Shown: positions 46,316 through 56,471 of the stretch, one piece after another
How the letters are laid out: every line of letters starts with the position of its first letter
How positions within the stretch are numbered: the first letter of the stretch is position 1
DNA from: Uloborus plumipes
Taxonomy: Eukaryota; Arthropoda; Arachnida; Araneae; Uloboridae
Direction of reading: 5' to 3'
Assembly: GCA_038373865.1 (NCBI GenBank)
Contig: JAXGGA010003047.1
Span: forward strand, 1 to 64,000
DNA length: 64,000 nucleotides
Made by a program: the position numbers and the translations under genes
Notes under the pieces: generated by a model
What the model saw: the letters and a program-made list of their open reading frames with translations, nothing else
What the model was told of the DNA's origin: nothing
The model's database searches: none

Positions 46316-46978
46316 GGCTACAGTGGACAAATAAAATTGATTTTTTTTCAATTATTGATTTATACGTCTAAAACTTTGTGTGCTTGTATTAATTTGTATT
46401 TACGACATCTAAAAGCATAAAAACACAAATTAGTGCAAAAACAATGAATACTTTTTTTCAAATTTCAAATTTAAATATTTTTTTAACAAAATTTCAAAAT
46501 GTTCCAGGCGTCACATTTTTTTTTCAAACTTTGAATTTCCACTTAATTTCCAATCATTAGGCATGATGACACAAAACAATGCATTATATGCAATGTTTTA
46601 TGAGATAGTTTATAAAAGATGGCTGAAAACAAAAAAATTCAGTTAAAAAAATCATATAAATTTTCATTTTCAGCCATCTTTTATAAACTAGCACATAAAA
46701 CATTGCATGTAATGCATTGTTTTATGCAATCATGCCTAATGATTGGAAATTAAGTGGAAAATCAAAGTTTGAAAAAAAATTGCGACGCCTGAAACATTTT
46801 GAAATTTTGTTAAAAAAGTATTTAAATTTGAAATTTAAAAAAAGTATTCACTGTTTTTGCACTAATTTGTATTTTTTATACTTTTAGATGTAGTAAATAT
46901 ACAATAATACAAGCACACAAAGTTTTAGACATATAAATCAATAATTGAAAAAATCAATTTTACTTGTCCACTGTAGCC
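46316..46978. mobile_element. 663-bp TTAA-flanked palindromic element
   Basis: Starts GGCTACAGTGGACAA and ends with the inverse TTGTCCACTGTAGCC. TTAA flanks both ends (46312-46315, 46979-46982), the piggyBac-type duplication. The two arms (46316-46630 and about 46665-46978) are inverted copies along their whole length with few differences, around a loop of about 35 bp. Landmark blocks in both arms are GGCATGAT, ACAATGCATTA and AGATGGCTGAAAA. It has no coding capacity and forms a very long hairpin. Confidence 0.88.
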
Positions 46979-47883
46979 TTAAAGACCCTAAAAATCCTAA
47001 AGACCGGAAAAAAAGAAAAGTTGTAAATAAAGGAAACATATTGACAAGTATAATCAAAGAAAGCGTAAGAAAATACCATAGAATAGATTTTCCTCAAAAA
47101 TTTTCTAAAACTATAATACCAGTATACGAGAAATATTCAAATGCGTTTTCTGAGAAACTACTTTTTTCGAGATTTTCATTCACGTCAAATCTCATAATTT
47201 GAGAAGTTTTGTATCTAGAGACCTGATTTTTTCAGACAATGTTTATCACACTTGTAGCTATGTCTTGAACTATAATCTAAGCTCTATGTCAGTATTTAAA
47301 AAAATTACAGACTTTTATCCGGGAAATATTGAGGGTTTTACAGTGGAAAATCGGCAAACATCAGTAAAGTTGGCATATTTCTTTTAATTTTTGGACTATT
47401 GTATAACTTTTAGTTCACAACACAGATTACTAATGTAGTAACTTACACTAGAAAGGATTTTTCGTTATATTGAATTAAAATGAGTATAGAAACTTTGGCG
47501 TAAACTTTAAAATTAGCTTATTTTTTGCTCAAATTCCCCAATTTCTAGAAATTTTATAAGAAAAAAAATTTTTTTTTGTTCAGTTTCCTATTTTTAATCA
47601 CTCTTTAGATGAAAAAATTATGCATGTAGTCAATATTTGAGTTTTTTCAAAAAAGTACTCCGAACGTAGGCAGACCCCTTAAATACGATACGATGAAAAC
47701 GAAATGCCTGATAGAAAATAGAATTTGAGTAAAGAGCTCATTTTATTAAAGGCAATGTACCCCCCCCCCCCTGGGTTAGATCGACACCCTCTGGTTAAGT
47801 AGATGTATAAATTTTTTTGTTGGGTTGAAGTTTTGGGCATACCTTAAAGTAATTTCAATTTGCAAAATTGTGACCAATTTATT

Positions 47884-48115
47884 AACCGACTTCAACAAAG
47901 AAGGAGGTTATACAATTCGTCGGAGAATTTTTTTTTGTATGTTATTAAGATTACTCGAAGACGCCTGGACCGATTTCAAACATTCTTTTTTTGTTTAAAA
48001 GGGTTTCCGATTGGTCCCATCCTCTCGTGGCCCGGGTTCGATAACGGGAACCTGCAGAAATCATTCGAAAAAGAAATCGGGATCACAGTAATCGCAATAA
48101 TGACAATTTTGAATG
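47884..48115 (+). repeat. dispersed repeat of a common arthropod type
   Basis: Begins AACCGACTTCAACAAAGAAGG with GAGGTTATACAATTCGTCGG, then GACCGATTTCAAACATTCTT and TTTTTGTTT, then GATAACGGGAACC. I recall this arrangement (ACCGACTTCAAAAAAGGAGGAGG ... ACCGATTT) from many arthropod genomes, where it marks dispersed repeats; class is uncertain. The SINE at 48155 follows it closely. Confidence 0.45.
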
Positions 48116-48154
48116 AAAGGCTTCTCTGGATTAATTCATTTCTGTGGTCTTTTA

Positions 48155-48445
48155 GCCGACCACCTTGTCTAGTGGTCAGAGGAGTCTGACCGTGATGCGG
48201 TGGCCCCGGGTTCGAATCCCGACCCAGGCATGGATGTACTTTCCCTCTCTCCTGTCCTTGTCCTTCCCTCTGTATGAATGGCTGCCTGCCCTATAAACGG
48301 GTCTTATGGCTTGTGTGTTGAGCTAAAATTGGACTTCCACCATAATGGTGCTCGAAAAAACGGAAGCCGTATCTATTTCGCCTTAAACCGGGTAGATGCA
48401 TCTATTCGGGCTCGGGTTCCCGAGTGGCATAAGTAGCAATGTAAC
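48155..48445 (+). mobile_element. tRNA-derived SINE, copy 4 (best preserved promoter)
   Basis: GACCACCTTGTCTAGTGGTC (A box) and GGTTCGAATCCC (B box, 48209-48220) are intact, followed by AGGCATGGATGTACTTTCC, CCTGTCCTTGTCC and CCCTATAAACGGG. The A-to-B spacing and the tRNA-like 5' end identify it as a polymerase III retroposon. A tRNA gene is ruled out because no acceptor-stem pairing closes after the B box. Confidence 0.88.
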
Positions 48446-49958
48446 AATGGTCTTTTATCTTCATATAATGCTGATAACGATGTTTTGAAATATCTACTTA
48501 TATTAAAAACTGAGTATTTTTCTATGTCCTGCTTCTTTCTCCGAACGCTAATGAACTGGAAGTCGAACTAAGTACCGATAGATTGATAATTTTTCATGCT
48601 TCATTAGATTTAATTTATGTTCCTACACGATTTCAATTAACGAAGATATCAATTAATAAGTAGTCAAATTTAAAGCTATTTGTCCTAAATGATTAAATAT
48701 GAAATCCATTGTTACAAAGCGTGGTTGATATGAAAGAGTAATAATAATGATAATGAGAATGTTGAATGAAGGCTTAACTAAATCAAACATGAAATTCAAC
48801 TAAATTTAAACTTTATTCTGAACTTTAGTTAAAAGCGTAATTTTTAGTTTTTAACTATATTTTGATTATTTTAAATTCATTTACACTAAAAAGGATGAAA
48901 TAAAATATTTTTGGAAAAAAATAGCCCCTGGAGAGAGGTTACGTTTTAAAAGTCTTTGTATTTATATAAACTACTGTATTAGGAGAGGCAATAATGTTAA
49001 AACCGTCGCTCAGAATTTTAAAAACCGTCTAATTGTTTCAGATTATTCCGAATAATCCTCCGAGATGCCACATTTTTCTGTAAAAATCAAGTATCCACGT
49101 AAAAAGTTTTCTGAATTGCTACATGTTGCATGAATGCAAACTTCTCACTAATGGACAAAAAATTGGATTGTCTACCAGTTTTAAAATATACTTAGCAGTT
49201 TTATTACCGTTTCGCTTTCAACATATTATAACTGTTGAAAACTAAATACTATATAAAAACGCTGAGCATGTTCTGCAATCGGTGGATATGCATATTCCTC
49301 TTTCTTTGCATAGAAATTCCCTGCTATTGTTTCAGTTTGCACAGTTATATATGGTCCCTAAAACTGGTTCTTTTAGCATATCTCAAAAACTACTGGATAT
49401 TTTGAGCTCCCATTTTGGATTCTCCTTTGAAACCCCTTCTAAACTGTATCTCCATCAAAAAATTCTATGGTTCCAGATTATCATTTTTTCAATTATTAAT
49501 TTCATAATTCATAAAAAATTCAAAATTTTATCTGAGAGGAAGTCAATGACGTTTTTATTGTTGGGTTAGTTCATACTTTCATATGAAAAAACAAACTTTG
49601 CCGTACCTATAGTGGTTTAGGTATTATATGCTCAAGTATCAAAAATATTTTTAACATTACGAGACGGTTTTTTCTCAGTTCAATTGTGAAGCAACGGCAG
49701 GAGCAAATTTAAAACGGTTTGGTATACGAAGTTAAATGATGTTGCTGATCACAAATATGCGATAAAAAAAGGGGGGGGGGGTTCATTGAAAATTTTAAAG
49801 TTGATGCCGTTTTTTATATGAAGACAACCCCTTAACAACAATTTATCAATAGAAATTTTTAGAGCACATAACTCCTGAAAAATACCATATTGCACGTGTC
49901 TCTAGTGTTAATAGTCTTCGAATACGAGCGAGTGTTTCGTTTTTTTTCTGTGACTGTA

Positions 49959-50330
49959 CCATTGAATCTACCCTTGTATCTTAGTTTTTTATCACGTTAA
50001 TATTGTCCCTGGTTGCTCTCCCGTATAATAACTTATGATCAGCTGGATGAAACTCCACATAGTATAAATCTGGAAGAATAATTTACTTTCCAAATTTAAA
50101 AATAGTTTGTTGGGAAATGTTTCTTGTATTTAAACCCATTTTCATACTGCACTTGGTTTAACTGAATTTACACTGAATTTACAAAATGTTTCGCATCAAA
50201 CAGGCAGCACATATGAAGCTTAACTACCGTTTTTCCAAAGTGTGACTTGAGTACAATTACCAGTGGTTCCAAATTTAATTTGGTACTAAAATGTCGCGTA
50301 AGTTAGCTGCCCATTTATAGATTCGTTACC
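49959..50330 (+). mobile_element. MITE family E copy, 5' end lost
   Basis: Collinear with 1505-1894: TAATATTGTCCCTGGTTGCT, AACTTATGATCAGCTGGATG, TTGTTGGGAAATGTTTC, then TAAAATGTCGCGTAAGTTAG. It starts exactly where the F element ends, but its missing left part was not found on the other side of F. Confidence 0.65.
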
Positions 50331-51928
50331 TTGCATTGTCTCGATCACTTATCCATTTCAAAAGGATCGACCGTTTGTACTCATGCTTCAGGTTTTGTTT
50401 AATGGAAAGCGTTTGAAATCAAGGCCACCTTTAACGAACGAAAATGGAAACGCTCGAAACAGCGTTTTGCATGGAGTACAACGTCATCGACACATTAACC
50501 GACTTCTGTCACATTTCTGAAACAAGACTTTCGTCGTTTTGGGTGGGTTAAGATCGGAATAACTATTGAAGGGATGAAATGCTTCATAACACCTAGTCGA
50601 AAAAACTAAATATAAAATGCGTTGAGAAAAAAATGTTGGCTCATTTTGTGACAATTTTCAATGGAAGAGACAAATGAAGTCACTGACTTCATGACCTCAC
50701 CATCATTCACGGATGTTAAAAATACATTGACAAGTGATTCTCCTTTTGTTTCTCTTTTTCCTTTTCCCACTACGTCTTTCTCCTTTGGTACTTTTCTATG
50801 ATAAAATGCTTACAACAGGTGACATTATTTTCTATAAATTCGATTTCTGCAATTAAGTCTTGAACAAAAAAGAAAATGAATATTTTATTGACCAAAATAA
50901 ACATTCGTTTATTCTCGGTTGTATTAAGTATTGCTAGTATTTGTTTCTACTCTTTTTATCTTATTTTCGTTCTTACTTCTCACAGTATGCAGTTTTCCAT
51001 TTATTTCTGCTGTTCTCTTCAACCACATCAGTGACATAATGATACACATCAGTACTGTCTAATCTTTTATCGTACGACTTTCCTCGCATTTGCGCATGCC
51101 TGAGGTCTCTTCTGATTTTTCCAAAACAGGAAGAAATGCAAAGTAACGTTCAATTAGGAGATAAAAGCTGAAAACATCGGCAAGTGCGTCTCCTAACCTA
51201 TTATCCCATTTTCAAATGGAAGCGTTCATGACTGCCAGGCGCGCTTTTCGAGGTTTGGACACTGGATGGTATCATGATGAAGGATTTTGCGCCGAGTACT
51301 ATAGCAACACATGGTAAATTATTCTGTATTTTATTATATAAGCCAGGGTCTTATCCAGACTTTAGTTTCGGGAAGGATTTTACTAAACACATTTTTTTGT
51401 AAAATATGTATTAATGATAAATTTAATTTTATTTGCGTATTCTCTTGATTTTTGTTAGAACATGTTACTTAAATACGGGAGTTTTCTTTTAAGCGCATTA
51501 ACATGGGCAAATGAAAAAGATGTACATATTGAAGGAGGAAAGAAATATAATGTGTACACTATTTAACTTAACCCTTGTTAAATATTCGATGTCTTTTCAA
51601 CTACTGAAAAGAATACATGCGTGTAATCAGAAACGCGCGTTCGAAGTAACATTTCTTACATCCATATTTTTTTACACTTAAAGAATATTTTAAATATAGA
51701 TTTTGGCACTTCAAATTTCTTAGAGTTTTATTGTTTCATGAAAAGCAAGTTCTAAAATTTGATGGAAAAGGCTGTATTGTTTTGCAAGAAATGAGATTCA
51801 CAATGGCCGCAAGAAACATTATTACTGCAGATTCAGCTCTGTGTTTAAAAAATATTTCAATTTTAATAACTGCATTTTGTAATTGGAAGTGAAAATAATA
51901 AACAAGCAGAAACCAAACATTAATAATA
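50331..51928. other. A+T-rich DNA, nothing recognised
   Basis: No supported gene. Short open frames lack motifs; no paired termini were found. Confidence 0.45.
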
Positions 51929-52146
51929 TGTACAGAAAATAACAACGTTACGAATGCACAAATGAGCAGGGATACTGCAGACACGTGTTTCGGCGTTACA
52001 AGGAACGCCTTTTCAATGCAAAAAAGTTGTGAGCTTTTGGATGCACAGACATCCGACAAAAGCTTTTGTCGGATGTCTGTGCCGAAACGCGTGTCTGCAC
52101 TATCCCTGCTCATTTGTGCATTAGTAACGTTGTTGTTTTCTGTACA
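51929..52146. mobile_element. palindromic Penelope-like terminal repeat, two arms
   Basis: The arms 51929-51994 and 52081-52146 are inverted copies (TGTACAGAAAAYAACAACG, CACAAATGAGCAGGGATA, GCAGACACGYGTTTCGGC). A perfect 36-bp palindrome (52045-52080) lies next to the right arm. The phrase CGAAACRCGTGTCTGCA is what I recall from Penelope-like element termini, where it belongs to a hammerhead ribozyme. Open frames through it on both strands are by-products of the palindrome. Confidence 0.6.
51976..52020 (-). ncRNA. hammerhead-ribozyme-like motif with mutated core
   Basis: On the minus strand: TGCA (stem I), TTGAAAA in the place of CTGATGA (four of seven identical), stem II GGCGTT/AACGCC with a CCTTGT loop, GAAA, stem III AC-ACGT-GT, C at the cleavage position, then TGCA closing stem I. 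The helices and the GAAA and GTC positions fit well; the damaged core predicts no self-cleavage. Confidence 0.5.
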
Positions 52147-52281
52147 TCTATAGCACAAAGGTATTTGTAAACTTTAATTATAATATGTTTTTCCGCCAAA
52201 ATACTGCAATGAGAATCATCTTTGAAACAGACTTGAGCTATTTAGAATGGGTTTTGATTCTTGTACACTACATCGCCAACT

Positions 52282-52423
52282 CTGTACCTCAGAACCAGAC
52301 TAACGAAAGTCCATTTTCGTCATTTTTCGGTAGAGGGGAAAAACGATTGTCGAATACATCTTTTTTCCCCTCTACCGAAAAATGACGAAAATGGACTTAC
52401 GTTAGTCTGGTTCTGAGGTACAG
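52282..52423. repeat. 142-bp near-perfect inverted repeat
   Basis: Arms of about 62 bp (52282-52344 and 52364-52423) match almost completely: CTGTACCTCAGAACCAGACT and TTTCGGTAGAGGGG on the left, their inverse on the right, with a loop of about 20 bp. It is not similar to the other palindromes here. It could be a small foldback MITE or an inverted duplication. Confidence 0.9.
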
Positions 52424-52530
52424 AACTGTTATCACAATTAGCGTCTAAGACACAGCCGTTTTGAAGCACACTTGTAACCAGAGAAGCACGTTTACACATT
52501 TAATTAACTCCAGCGAAAAATCTCACTGGT

Positions 52531-55170
52531 GACTATAATGGTTTAACAAAAGAAAAGAAACACTCGCTCGTATTTAAAGACACAAAAGAAAACGTTTGTA
52601 GGAATAATGTGCAACATGTTTTTTCCCCCTTTTTGTTTAGGAATAATGTGCTCTATACATTTTTGTTGGCGAATTGTTATTAAGGGTTTATCTCCATATT
52701 AAATTAGGCATCATCCTTATACTTTTGTATGAGAACGCCCCTTTTTATCATATATTTGTGATCAGCATCATCTTTTAACTCTGTTTACCTAATGGTGTTA
52801 AATTTGCTCTAGCAATTGTTTCATAATGGAACTAAGAAAAAACTTTCTCCTAATGTTAAAAATATTTTTGATACTTGTGCACATAATACTTACATCACGT
52901 TGGGTACAGCAAAGATTTTTTTTAAATCGAAATATGAACCAACCCAACAATAAAAACGTTCTTTACCTCCTCTCATCAGATAAAATTTGATTTTTTAATA
53001 TATCGTGAAATTAAAATTTAAACAAATGACGATTTGGAGCAACATAATATTTTGATGAAGAAGCAATCAAGAAGAGATTTGAAAAGAGTATCCAAAATAG
53101 AATATCAAAATATGCAGTAGTTTTCAAGATATGCTAAAATAACCATTTTTCGTTCATTTGAGGGAACATGTACAATTGTACAGTCATAGAAAAAAAAACG
53201 AAACACTCGCTCTTATTCGAAGACTATTAGCACTAGAGACACGTGTAATATGTTATTTTTTCAGGAATAATGTGTTCTATAAATTTCTATTGGTAAATTG
53301 TTGTTAAGGGGTCGTCTTCATATAAAAATCGGCATCAACTTTAAAATTTTCTATGAAAATCCCCCTTTTTTATCGCATATTTGTGATCAGCAACATCATT
53401 TAACTTTGTATGCCAAATCGTTTTAAATTTGCTCCAGCCGTTGCTTCACAATTAAACTGAGAAAAAACCGTCCCGTAATGTTAAAAATATTTTTGATATT
53501 TGGGTATATAATACCTAAACCACGATAGGTACGGCAAAGTTTGTTTTTTTATATCAAAGTATGAACCAACCCAACAATAAAAACGTCATTGACTTCCTCT
53601 CAGATAAAATTTTGAATTTTTTATGAATTTTGAAAGTAATATTTGAAAAAATGATGATCTGGAACCATATAATATTTTGATGGAAAAACAATCTAGAAGG
53701 GGTTTCAAAGGAGAATCCAAAATGGGAGCTCAAAATATCCAGTAGTTTTTGAGATATGCTAAAAGAACCACTTTTAGGGACCATATACAACTGTGCAAAC
53801 TGAAACAATAGCAAGGAATTTCTATGCAAAGAAAGAGGAATATGCTTATCCACCAGTTACAGAACATACTCAGCATTTTTATATAGTATTTAGTTTTCAA
53901 CAGTTAAAAAATGTTGAAAGCGAAACGCTAATAAAACTGCTGAGTATATTTTAAAACTGGTAGACAATCATATTTTTTGTCCATTAGTCAGAAGTCTGCA
54001 TTCATGCAACATGTAGCAATTCAGAAAACTTTTAACGTGGACACTTGATTTTCATGGGAAACTGTGGTGTCTCGGAGGGTTATTTGGAATAATTTGTGAA
54101 GATTAGACTTTTTTTAAATTCTGAGCCACGGTTTTAACATTTTTGCCAATCCTAATACAGTAGTTTATATAAATACAAGAGGTTACTTTTAAGTTGTAAC
54201 CTCTCTTCAAAAGGTGTGTGCTGCAACGGTTAGTGCGTAGCTAAAAATATGTCCATCTTTGTTTAATCAAAAAGATAGAATGTTGCGTTTTTCCCTTGAA
54301 CTCTACACAGTAGGATATTCTCTTCCAAATTTCAAAAAAATATTATAACTTTAACAAAACCCGAGAATTTTTAATTTATTACGAAAAGCAAACGTATTAT
54401 TGCGAGTAGCTTTCGGTAATTTAATCGAAAAAAATATGATTTGTCTACTCTTTGTAAATTTCGACCTTGAAAGTAGCCTTTTAAATGTGGTGGTGGTCCC
54501 TAAATCTTTGGTCGGTCATAACTTTTGTTCTACTGGTCCTAAAGTGATGCCGCTTGGTATCCAGCGTACTTTTGGCCCTCCGCACCTAATTATGTAACCA
54601 AATGTAGGGGTTCATATTTGAAAATTCAGACTTTGAGTTCATTTCACTTTGTATATAGCCCCTTATCAAAATTTTACTCACATAGTTTTAAAGAAGACTT
54701 TAATCCATGTCAGAAGACACCTTTTTTTTGTTCTTGGCACGTATAGCAGCCGAATAATTCAGAGTGTTTCGTTTTTTTTTTTCTATGACTGTACAAACTG
54801 AAACACCATGTGACCCTGGATTTATTTATATAGTACGAATTTAGTCACCAATTTCATTTGTCTTTTTGTTGTCGTCAGTAATTCGACTAAAAGCGAAACG
54901 GTGAATAAAACACTGAGTATATTTTAAAACTGGGAGACAATCTAATATTTCGCAATGGGGAAAAGTCTGGTTTTCATGCATAGATGGCAGCAATTCGAAA
55001 GACTTTTTTGCGCACATACTTGATTTTTAACAGAAAATGATGGAAACAAATGAAATCCTAGAAGGCTACTCTGAAATAATCCGTGACGATCCTCCTTTTT
55101 TTAAAGATAGGTCACGTTTCAATGTTATTGCCAATCCTAATACAGTACTTTATGTAATACAATGATTTTT
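52531..55170 (-). mobile_element. older family F copy, split by a younger F copy
   Basis: The part at 52531-53180 and the part at 54792-55170 together follow the F order on the minus strand. They join within AGGGAACATGTACAATTG-TA-CAAACTGAAAC, the equivalent of AGGGACCATATACAACTGTG-CAAACTGAAAC in the younger copy. Terminal sequences are diverged (AAAGAAACACTCGCTCG). The far end fades out near 55170. Confidence 0.7.
53181..54791 (-). mobile_element. family F element, complete, 1,611 bp, TA duplication
   Basis: Ends are inverted repeats CAGTCATAGAAAAAAAAACG plus AAACACTC (53181) and their inverse ending at 54791, with TA on both sides (53179-53180 and 54792-54793). The TA and the CAGT start suggest a Tc1/mariner-type non-autonomous element. 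A minus-strand open frame at 53554-53853 is shared with the copy at 48928-49956 but broken in other copies and lacks known motifs. This copy defines the family. Confidence 0.85.
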
Positions 55171-55329
55171 TAAACATAACACCTCTCCCGAACTGGTGTT
55201 CTGGTTGAGTTCCTCTCTTCCAGTCCACATCCTTGTATTCTTTACGCGTTCTTTGACTTAAAAATTGGAAAGCACAGTGTTTATTCCCTTGAAATATGTC
55301 TTAACATCATCTATTCACTGAACATCCAT

Positions 55330-55625
55330 TGTTAATTCAGCTGTTATTACAACGGCAGCAGTTGAAATTTGAACTCATCTCGAACAAGACACATTTCATA
55401 ATCGGGCACGAGTAATAATTAAAAAGAAGAATGCAAAAGTTAGAAAAACAGAAAAAATCAAGCGCTCCATATCCAGTGAATAACATTCTAGATTTTATGA
55501 CGATTACGTTACAAGAATCACGGACGGAAAAGACGAAGGACCAGATTTGGGGGTTAAAACCTAATCCATGAGCTTTGCTTTTAGCAATATTACCGATCCT
55601 AATACAATACTTCTATAAGCTAAGG
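55330..55625 (+). repeat. dispersed repeat J, copy 1
   Basis: Shares with 63405-63625 the ordered blocks GGAACAAGAMACATT-type sequence, AAAAAGAAGAATGCAAAAGT TAG, CCAGATTTGGGKGT, CTAATCCA and ACCRATCCTAATACA. The last block also appears in family F (CCAATCCTAATACAGTA), so J may be an old relative or a neighbour mobilised with F. Confidence 0.5.
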
Positions 55626-55984
55626 AATTTTAACCATTCCACTATCCCCCCCCCCCCGAAAAGTATATTTTGACTGCAGTAAAACGACATTATCGTGTTT
55701 TACCTAGATTTTCAGCAAAGCGCTAGAAATTTGCAGTTACTGTTCTTTTTTTTTTTTTTCTTTTTAATATCCGTGACAGGATCTCTTTTTTAAAGTTACA
55801 AAATCAGAAAATCAGTAACTTTACGAAAACCAGAAAAGTTTAAACCAATTACTTAAAGTTAATGTGAAACAGTTAAGAGTACCAGTTACTTTCTTTGAAA
55901 AAATAAGTTGAAAAATAAGTTAACTCTTATGTTAGTCTGCAAACTTTCAGCTTGAGAGTAGCTAATTTTATGCGGTCGCTGTTC

Positions 55985-56210
55985 CTGAATCATTTTTCTG
56001 CAGGTACTTTTTTTTTCTACTGGTCGGGATGATAGAGAGCAAGCTTCGTTTAACCTTTGAAACACATTTATGTAAAAAAAAAATAAATAAGGGTTCCTAC
56101 TAGAAAATTCAATTTTGAGTTCGATTCACTTTTCATATGACCGCTTATCAAAATTTTATTTACTCATGTTTTAAAAAAAAATGCGTTAATACATATCGGA
56201 TGTAGGGGTG
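55985..56210 (-). mobile_element. family F fragment
   Basis: On the minus strand it carries GAACTCAAAATTGAATTTTC and TAGGAACCC with neighbouring ATAAGCGGTCATATGAAAAG, equivalent to 44360-44410. It may be the distal remnant of the older copy at 52531-55170. Confidence 0.45.
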
Positions 56211-56471
56211 CGACATCGAAGACAAACGTTGGCATTCATACATTGACCAAAAAACATCGATGTTTAAATACATTGATTTTTTTTTCATATTATTATTTTT
56301 TTAATTGCTTACATATTTGACTGTGCAGTTATTCAGTTTCTATCCGGTACTACATCACACATCTTGATATCACTCGATTAGACATATCTTTTGTTTCTTG
56401 AAAAAAGCATCAATCATAAGATATGGACGCCAGTTATTAAAGACTTTTTTCGGTGAGATAGAAAGGGTTAG

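Larger units (their letters stand above)
44810..48927. mobile_element. 4.1-kb composite insertion in the F copy
   Basis: Bounded by the CTGGAG direct repeats at 44804-44809 and 48928-48933. The ends (CCCTACTTTG and AAAAAAATAGCCC) are not inverted repeats, and the right end is A-rich, which would suit a retroposon. Inside are a diverged tandem repeat (45795-46140), the TTAA-flanked palindrome (46316-46978), an arthropod-type repeat and a SINE. No reverse transcriptase or other protein was recognised. Confidence 0.45.
44219..49956 (+). mobile_element. family F element split into two parts by a 4.1-kb insertion
   Basis: The 5' part is 44219-44809 (GTGAAACACTCTGAATTATT, AACTCAAAGTCTGAATTTTC, CAGGCAGCACATACC). 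The 3' part is 48928-49956 (CTGGAGAGAGGTTACG through to the terminus GAGTGTTTCGTTTTTTTTC and TGACTG, followed by TA). Together they make about 1.62 kb, matching the 1,611-bp intact copy at 53181-54791. CTGGAG is present at the end of the first part and the start of the second, as a duplication. An open frame at 49282-49569 is partly shared with the other copies but resembles no known protein. Confidence 0.75.

Noticed and set aside
48155..48230. tRNA gene
   Set aside because: A and B boxes are present, but there is no acceptor-stem closure, and the same unit is repeated with a SINE body.
49282..49569. 95-codon frame shared with 53554-53853 as a transposon gene
   Set aside because: It is broken in the other F copies, has no recognisable domain and is too short for a transposase.
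51736..52158. 140-codon minus-strand frame and its plus-strand counterpart
   Set aside because: Both arise from the palindromic arms; the peptide repeats itself (LLICAxVTLLFSVH occurs on both strands).
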